Shown here in pieces: positions 5,941-9,722 of a DNA stretch of 9,722 nt; within the stretch, counting starts at the first letter, position 1; each line of letters opens with the position of its first letter. A model generated the notes under the pieces. The model was given only the letters and a program-made list of their open reading frames with translations. It did no database searches and was not told the DNA's origin. Source of the stretch: Herminiimonas sp. (lineage in GTDB: Bacteria; Pseudomonadota; Gammaproteobacteria; Burkholderiales; Burkholderiaceae); the NCBI GenBank assembly GCA_014377155.1, contig JACMQD010000474.1:1-9722 (forward strand), given 5' to 3'. The position numbers and the translations under genes are program-made.

Positions 5941-6156
5941 CCCCCTGGGCTTTTAACGTTTGTCGCCAAGTATAAAGAGTCTGTTCCGAGATGCCATGTT
6001 CCCGCGCCAACACCGATACCAGCTTGTTCGTCGGCGCCATCATCTGCCGTAGGATCGATTCCTTGCGTTCTGCTGAGTAATGCTTCACTGCCTGTCTTTG
6101 CTCCGCCCCCTCTGTGATGATGATTAATCAGGTGACACGACAACTACCCTGACACA
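5941..6156 (-). pseudogene. IS3-type transposase OrfA head (truncated)
   Basis: From GTG 6088 the minus strand encodes MKHYSAERKESILRQMMAPT, then NKLVSVLAREHGISEQTLYTW and RQTLKAQGAI: a helix-turn-helix OrfA N-terminus of the IS3/transposase_8 type (typically M.RYS.ERKE.VL..L.PP.N..V..LA.E.GIS..TLYTWR...RAQG). About 50 codons are recognisable. Beyond about 5941 the sequence becomes the NEL gene, so the rest of OrfA, all of OrfB and the other end are gone. Upstream, TGTGTCAGGGTAGTTGTC (about 6156 leftward) may be the left terminal repeat. The ORF formally continues to 5855 in a frame different from the NEL frame. The exact junction could lie anywhere from about 5880 to 5945. Confidence 0.65.
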
Positions 6157-6258
6157 GGGGGCTGCAGCGACCGTATGAATTTCGTGGATTACGTCTCATC
6201 ACCACTTGCTCGCGCTGCTATGGCGTGAGCCCACGATTACTTTTATACGAGGAATACC

Positions 6259-6813
6259 ATGCGCAAAATCACTCAAGCTGTCCTGCTGTCTTTATCGGTC
6301 GCCGCTACCTCTTTCGCCTACGCCGAGACCAACGTCATGGTTGGCGGCCAAAGCATGTTGCCATCGAAGGACATCGTTGACAACGCTGTCAATTCCGCGG
6401 ATCACACGACGCTCGTGGCCGCTGTCAAAGCTGCGGGTCTCGTCGACACCCTTAAGGGCAAAGGTCCTTTTACTGTCTTCGCGCCGACCAATGCTGCGTT
6501 CGCGAAGCTGCCAGCTGGCACCGTCGACACCCTGGTCAAGCCTGAAAGCAAAGCAACCCTAACCAAAATTCTGACGTATCACGTGGTGCCGGGAAAATAT
6601 GATTTCATGAAGCTGTCGAGTGAAATCAAGTCGCATAACGGCAAAGCCGAATTGACAACGGCTAGCGGTGGCAAGCTGATGTTCGCCATGAACGGCATGC
6701 ATAACATCGTCGTCATGGACGAAAGCGGCAATACTGCCAACATCAGCACGTATGACGTGTACCAATCGAACGGGGTCATCAATGTGATCGACACGGTTCT
6801 GATGCCGAAGTAA
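6259..6813 (+). CDS. Secreted fasciclin (FAS1) domain protein
   Basis: 184 aa with a GAGGA ribosome site five bases before the ATG. The signal peptide is MRKITQAVLLSLSVAATSFAYA, cleaved after residue 22. One FAS1 domain fills the rest: DIVDNAVNSADHTTLVAAVKAAG, the H1 motif GPFTVFAPTNAAFAKLP (69-85), the 'YHVVPGKY' motif (107-114), and the H2 motif NGVINVIDTVLMP (171-183). Length and architecture match the common bacterial single-FAS1 exported proteins, which are adhesion-like beta-grasp proteins of the periplasm or cell surface. A specific role is not known to me. The gene stands alone, between the IS3-type end at about 6156 and a terminator cluster. In related bacteria such genes often sit near ECF sigma/anti-sigma pairs, which are absent here. 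Confidence 0.9.
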   Translation: MRKITQAVLLSLSVAATSFAYAETNVMVGGQSMLPSKDIVDNAVNSADHTTLVAAVKAAGLVDTLKGKGPFTVFAPTNAAFAKLPAGTVDTLVKPESKATLTKILTYHVVPGKYDFMKLSSEIKSHNGKAELTTASGGKLMFAMNGMHNIVVMDESGNTANISTYDVYQSNGVINVIDTVLMPK

Positions 6814-6824
6814 TCAGAACACGG

Positions 6825-6853
6825 GAGCCGCAAGGGTTACCTCTGCGGTTCTT
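6825..6853 (+). terminator. Hairpin after the fasciclin gene
   Basis: GAGCCGCA (6825-6832) + AGG, loop GTTA, CCT, one bulged C, TGCGGTTC (6844-6851), followed by a short TT. About 11 paired positions lie 12 bases past the stop codon. The T-tract is poor, so it is probably a partial terminator backed up by the next hairpin. Confidence 0.5.
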
Positions 6854-6922
6854 GGTGTCGCACTGTTCATAGTGCATCAGGCGAATTTTGTAAATTAAAC
6901 GGTAGTTTGTAAGACAAACAAT

Positions 6923-6948
6923 AAAGCCCCGATCGGGGCTTTTATTTT
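6923..6948 (+). terminator. Rho-independent terminator
   Basis: AAAGCCCC-GATC-GGGGCTTT is a perfect stem (6923-6942) followed by TTTTATTTT (6940-6948). With A-rich sequence on its left it could also act on the other strand, but the U-run is best for rightward transcripts, i.e. the fasciclin gene. Confidence 0.85.
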
Positions 6949-6950
6949 GC

Positions 6951-6972
6951 GGTGCGCCCGGCAGGGCGCACC
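6951..6972. terminator. Second hairpin of the convergent terminator cluster
   Basis: GGTGCGCCC (6951-6959), loop GGCA, GGGCGCACC (6964-6972): a perfect 9-bp GC-rich stem. On the minus strand it is followed by CAAAATAAAA, without a U-run, so on its own it is a structural hairpin rather than a classical terminator. Confidence 0.5.
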
Positions 6973-6976
6973 ATGA

Positions 6977-7004
6977 AAGAAGCCCGGCAAGTGCCGGGCT
7001 TCTT
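6977..7004 (-). terminator. Rho-independent terminator of the large exported protein gene
   Basis: A perfect 12-bp stem AAGAAGCCCGGC (6977-6988) / GCCGGGCTTCTT (6993-7004) with a 4-base loop lies 19 bases past the stop codon at 7024-7026. On the minus strand the descending arm ends in TTCTTTC, a short U-rich tail. Reading rightward it also ends TTCTT, so it is probably bidirectional. Confidence 0.8.
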
Positions 7005-7023
7005 ATCTATTCAGGCCAGTGGT

Positions 7024-8904
7024 TCAGGGCATGAAGCGGGTAATGCGGGTACCCCAGTTGGCCAGCGAGGTACGGGTGCCGCCGCAACTGCCGAACGGTG
7101 CTGCCTTGTACTGGCCATACGTGCAGGTCTGGGCAGTGTACTCGTTAGCGATCCAGATCGAGGTACCGTCGGTGGCGGCCGCGCCGTAGTCACCCCAGCG
7201 CGGACGACCGCTGAATGGCCGGTAGCCCGAAAAACCATCCTGCGGACCCAGACCTTCCTTTGCGACCTTGATTGGACCGGCACCTGCCTTGGCGTCGAGC
7301 GAGGCGTAGCCAGCGCTCGGGAAGTAATCGTCGCCAACCAGGCTGAAGCCAAGCACGCCACGGCCGCTGTTAGTCACGGCAATCGACGGATAGATCACGT
7401 TGTTGCCCGCCAATGCCACCGTTCCCTCGTTTTCCAGCTTGCCTGAGTTCGGGTTGATCACGAAATACGCGATGCCGGCTCGGGTGACCGGATCACCGGA
7501 GATGGTGACGCCCGTTCCGAGTGCACCCCACAGCTTGCCGTTGGCAAAGAACACCTGCTGCATGCGCGAGTCGCTGCTGTCGATCGGGGAGATCGGGTTC
7601 GCGGTCGCGGGCACGCCCAGCAATTTGTTGCAGCCGTCGTTGTAGAGGTTGGCGATGCAATCACGCAGCGGCGTGCTGCCGGCTTTCTGCGTTGCTAGCG
7701 GCGGCACGCTGTAGGGCGAGGTGGTGATCGGCTTGATCGACAGCTTAAGGTTCGGCACAGAGGCGTCGATGCTGGCGCTGTTGTCGATGGTCCAGAGCAG
7801 GATCTGGTTCGAGGTGCCGTCGTTGGAAAACACAGCCAGCGAACTGAGCAGGAATTCCGTCTTGTTACCGCCCGCGGCAGAACTGCTCAATGCCTGTGCC
7901 GGCCAGACCGTGAAGCCAGGATAGGGAATCGACGGGTCGCCGGTGTTGATCAGCACTGCAGGCACGGTGGTCGACGCATTGACCAGGGCTCTTTTCGAGA
8001 GCGTGTAGATCTGCGCGCCATAGAAGCCACTGCCGAAGAGCGCGAACTCGTTCGTCGTCAGGTAGATCGCATTACCGTCGGCGCCGATGTGTGGATAGTC
8101 GCCCAGGCAGAAGCCGCCGGCACACTGGTGATCCGGCGTGCCGTTGGTGCCGTTGTTCTGCACCGGCAGGCGGTAGATCGTCCACGGATCGAGCGGACTC
8201 GCAGTACTGCTAACGGCGATGTCGAGGTGATTGGTGCCCGACAGAGCCGATGTCGTGCCCTTGCGATCGAGCGTCAGGACGACATGAAACCAGCGTTGCG
8301 TATCCTGATCGAACAGGCAGACCGGGTCGGTAATCGAGGGCCCGTAAGCACCTGTCGCGCGATTGATTGCCGGCTTGTATTGATAGAACGTGTTCAGGTC
8401 GATCACGCCGGTCAGCGGATTGCCGACCGCGTCGAACACCCGCAGCACATCGTTGACAGACTCCAGCACGTAACCGTTACCCGCGCACAGCGCTTGGTCG
8501 GGCGGTTCGACCGTGAACTGGTTGCCGCCATTTGCCAGGCGCTGCTGACGCAGATTCAGGCCATCAAAGCCGGCCATGACCTCGGGCTGCGATTTTGATT
8601 TGGCGGAACTGGTCGCCGGACGCCCGGCGCCACGGGTCTTGGCGATGCCGCGGTTAACGACCTTACCACCGCCGATGGTGCTGCCGCTGGTGTTGCCGCC
8701 GCGGGTATCTGTACCGTCGCCATCGACGATGCTGTCGAGCTCGGTACTTTGGACGCCATCGTCGGCGCCGGCCGGCGCGGTGGACAATGTGGCGGTCTCG
8801 CCCTTGGTGATTTGCAAGGTCACCGGAGCTGCGCCATACGCAGCAGCCGTACCAAGGCAGAGACAACCTGCCAACAAAAGCCTGCGAATTTCGGATGTGG
8901 TCAT
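7024..8904 (-). CDS. Large exported protein of unknown function, beta-propeller-like
   Basis: 626 aa from ATG 8904. This start has AAGGA seven bases upstream; an upstream in-frame TTG (8919) and ATG (8910) lie on or next to the ribosome site and are unlikely. The signal peptide RRLLLAGCLCLGTAAAYG is cut before AAP. It also contains LAGC, a formal lipobox, so a lipoprotein cannot be excluded. Residues about 40-107 are Gly/Ser/Thr/Asp-rich and probably disordered (GTDTRGGNTSGSTIGGG). The rest has repeated aromatic/Gly-Asp strand motifs: 'EPPDQALCAGNGYVLESVND', 'GDYPHIGADGNAIYLTTNEF', 'FTVWPAQALSSS' and, near the end, 'PRWGDYGAAATDGTSIWIAN'. GDYPHIGAD..AIYLT and WGDYGAAATDG..IWIAN look like equivalent blades. 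Several Cys residues (CAGGFCLG, CGG) could form disulfides in the envelope. I recognise it only as a conserved 'hypothetical secreted' type. Higher GC and no IS damage suggest it belongs to the stable genome. Confidence 0.85.
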   Translation of the reverse strand: MTTSEIRRLLLAGCLCLGTAAAYGAAPVTLQITKGETATLSTAPAGADDGVQSTELDSIVDGDGTDTRGGNTSGSTIGGGKVVNRGIAKTRGAGRPATSSAKSKSQPEVMAGFDGLNLRQQRLANGGNQFTVEPPDQALCAGNGYVLESVNDVLRVFDAVGNPLTGVIDLNTFYQYKPAINRATGAYGPSITDPVCLFDQDTQRWFHVVLTLDRKGTTSALSGTNHLDIAVSSTASPLDPWTIYRLPVQNNGTNGTPDHQCAGGFCLGDYPHIGADGNAIYLTTNEFALFGSGFYGAQIYTLSKRALVNASTTVPAVLINTGDPSIPYPGFTVWPAQALSSSAAGGNKTEFLLSSLAVFSNDGTSNQILLWTIDNSASIDASVPNLKLSIKPITTSPYSVPPLATQKAGSTPLRDCIANLYNDGCNKLLGVPATANPISPIDSSDSRMQQVFFANGKLWGALGTGVTISGDPVTRAGIAYFVINPNSGKLENEGTVALAGNNVIYPSIAVTNSGRGVLGFSLVGDDYFPSAGYASLDAKAGAGPIKVAKEGLGPQDGFSGYRPFSGRPRWGDYGAAATDGTSIWIANEYTAQTCTYGQYKAAPFGSCGGTRTSLANWGTRITRFMP

Positions 8905-8953
8905 CGTCATTTCCTTCAAGACTTGCGGCCTATGTCGACGGCCGTACGATCGA

Positions 8954-8971
8954 CCAATGTTGAAACATTGG
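8954..8971. promoter_or_regulatory. Perfect palindrome upstream of the large exported protein gene
   Basis: CCAATGTT-GA-AACATTGG: two 8-bp arms with a 2-bp centre, 50 bases before the start codon. The symmetry fits a dimeric repressor operator in the leader or promoter. An mRNA hairpin is less likely with a 2-base loop. No cognate regulator is in the window. Confidence 0.4.
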
Positions 8972-8997
8972 AAACAAGATCCTATCCGAAATGAATT

Positions 8998-9110
8998 AAT
9001 TTGAAATCAAGTTTTTGAAATATTTCGATACAAACCCGGCGATTCAATTGCCCTAACGGAAGTTACCTAACTTGTTAATTTAAAGAAATATTTTGGGCCA
9101 AGCAGCCTGA
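8998..9110 (-). promoter_or_regulatory. AT-rich upstream region with further small dyads
   Basis: This lies upstream of the large exported protein gene and is markedly AT-rich. It contains GAAATATTTC (9017-9026, perfect palindrome) and AAGTTA-CC-TAACTT (9060-9073, perfect arms). A possible minus-strand promoter is TTGAAT, 17 bases, AATATT (-10 inside the 9017-9026 palindrome). The boxes are weak; the region is flagged as regulatory by composition and position. Confidence 0.3.
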
Positions 9111-9236
9111 CGGAATGTCAGGTGAACCGCATCGCACTATTCAGGGGTTGCTCGATTGCATGACTAGAGCGGCGGGCGCCAGGATGGCTGCGGCAACCTT
9201 CTCGTCATGCAGTTGGAGAAATCGGTCCGACTGTGA

Positions 9237-9467
9237 ATGGCCCTTGGCCTGTGCTTGCCTGCTGAGGTGACGAACTTCAGCTTGGATATTAGGCCTGATT
9301 CCGATGAAGCACATGCGTACTTTCATTTCCATTGCAATGTTACCGGTCGCGCGGAATTGAGCCAATTTGCTCGAAAATTATCGTATGTGATTGACCCAGC
9401 ATCCCGGCCAAGAGATACAGAAGTGTTATCGCCGAAAGCGCTGCTCCAGCGGGTAAGTCGACGGTGA
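9237..9467 (+). CDS. Doubtful small ORF, 76 aa
   Basis: The translation includes NFSLDIRPDSDEAHAYFHFH, then CNVTGRAELSQFARKLSYVI and DPASRPRDTEVL, which looks protein-like: alternating strand residues followed by a helix. I do not recognise it, however, and there is no Shine-Dalgarno before the ATG. It could be the C-terminal remnant of a larger domain whose 5' part is lost, since the preceding 130 bp are closed in this frame. An overlapping minus ORF (9141-9365) is about as plausible. No function is proposed. Confidence 0.25.
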   Translation: MALGLCLPAEVTNFSLDIRPDSDEAHAYFHFHCNVTGRAELSQFARKLSYVIDPASRPRDTEVLSPKALLQRVSRR

Positions 9468-9535
9468 AAATGGTGGGTCAAACCGAAGCGATCGTCAACA
9501 CACTGGGGGAATTTCGGGCTGGACGTCCTGCCTGA

Positions 9536-9722
9536 TTAGCTGAGGACGTTGACCGCACGCGCGGCGACCAGACCCACCGTGAGGAGCGACGCGATGGCCT
9601 CGACAACAAACAACAATTTAATACGGGCAGTCAGGGGAAGCGTGTCGGTCGGCGAGAACGCTGTTGCATTAGTAAAGGACACGAAGAAGTAATCTACGAA
9701 TCCAGGTGTCCAGTTTTCGTAG
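9536..9722 (-). CDS. Membrane protein C-terminus, possibly ion-channel-like (cut by right edge)
   Basis: The last 61 residues are visible: YENWTPGFVDYFFVSFTNAT, AFSPTDTLPLTARIKLLFVV and EAIASLLTVGLVAARAVNVLS, then TAA at 9536-9538. 'DYFFVSFTNATAFSPTDTLPLT' resembles the pore-loop-like segment of small two-TM channel or DUF1345-like inner-membrane proteins, and the final hydrophobic helix with an Arg just inside fits a membrane C-terminus. The rest, including the start, lies outside the window. The topology is clear, but the channel function is a guess from motif similarity. Confidence 0.65.
   Translation of the reverse strand, partial: YENWTPGFVDYFFVSFTNATAFSPTDTLPLTARIKLLFVVEAIASLLTVGLVAARAVNVLS

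Noticed and set aside
6206..6562. 118-aa plus ORF overlapping fasciclin
   Set aside because: Ser/Arg/Leu-rich frame shadow of the fasciclin gene, which has a clear start and domain.
8089..8598. 169-aa plus ORF
   Set aside because: Arg/Val-rich antisense translation of the large exported protein gene.
9141..9365. 74-aa minus ORF
   Set aside because: No start context or family. It overlaps the equally weak 9237-9467 ORF and neither could be supported strongly.
1..9722. CRISPR array, tRNA or riboswitch
   Set aside because: No regularly spaced direct repeats, no tRNA cloverleaf signature and no riboswitch core were noticed on either strand by eye.

Overview
The window looks like a chromosomal accessory region of a betaproteobacterium, most likely Burkholderiales and possibly Oxalobacteraceae. 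This is inferred from the style of the proteins (a CzcC/CusC-type efflux porin with its small companion, a DUF4892-OmpA protein, LysE, fasciclin) and from the IS families present. No rRNA, tRNA or CRISPR array was seen.

Layout. (a) 1-805, minus strand: the start of a probable heavy-metal efflux operon, with a small secreted Cys/His protein (323-727) followed by the N-terminus of a TolC/CzcC-type outer-membrane channel that runs off the left edge. (b) About 0.8-1.3 kb: non-coding, with a decayed IS6-family transposase tail. (c) 1290-2309, minus: an intact secreted DUF4892 + OmpA peptidoglycan-binding protein. Its best promoter lies at the edge of a dead IS66 fragment. (d) 2342-2657: two IS66 TnpC C-terminal remnants in inverted orientation, meeting at a shared 12-bp hinge. 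(e) 2816-3154, plus: an unrecognised 112-aa ORF. (f) 3268-4360: a whole IS5-family element with 16-bp terminal repeats and a full-length transposase frame killed by three nonsense codons. A LysE exporter gene missing its N-terminal half abuts its right end. (g) 4.70-5.07 kb: no convincing gene. (h) 5074-5937, minus: a NEL-type (IpaH/SspH/SlrP-like) E3 ubiquitin ligase domain with an intact Cys-x-Asp catalytic motif. Its leucine-rich-repeat half is absent and the head of an IS3-type OrfA (to about 6156) takes its place. (i) 6259-6813, plus: a secreted fasciclin-domain protein. (j) 6.82-7.00 kb: stacked hairpins/terminators between convergent genes. (k) 7024-8904, minus: a large exported protein of unknown function. 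(l) 8.92-9.54 kb: an AT-rich upstream region with palindromes and one weak small ORF. (m) 9536-9722, minus: the C-terminus of a membrane protein running off the right edge.

The intact genes are mostly cell-envelope or secreted proteins. Between about 1.0 and 6.2 kb there are remnants of four or five IS copies from different families (IS6, IS66 twice, IS5, IS3-like), which have truncated neighbours (LysE, the NEL effector). The most interesting object is the orphan NEL domain. It suggests past acquisition of a type III effector that was then rearranged by an IS. A one-base change in a C5 tract would fuse it in frame to the IS helix-turn-helix head.
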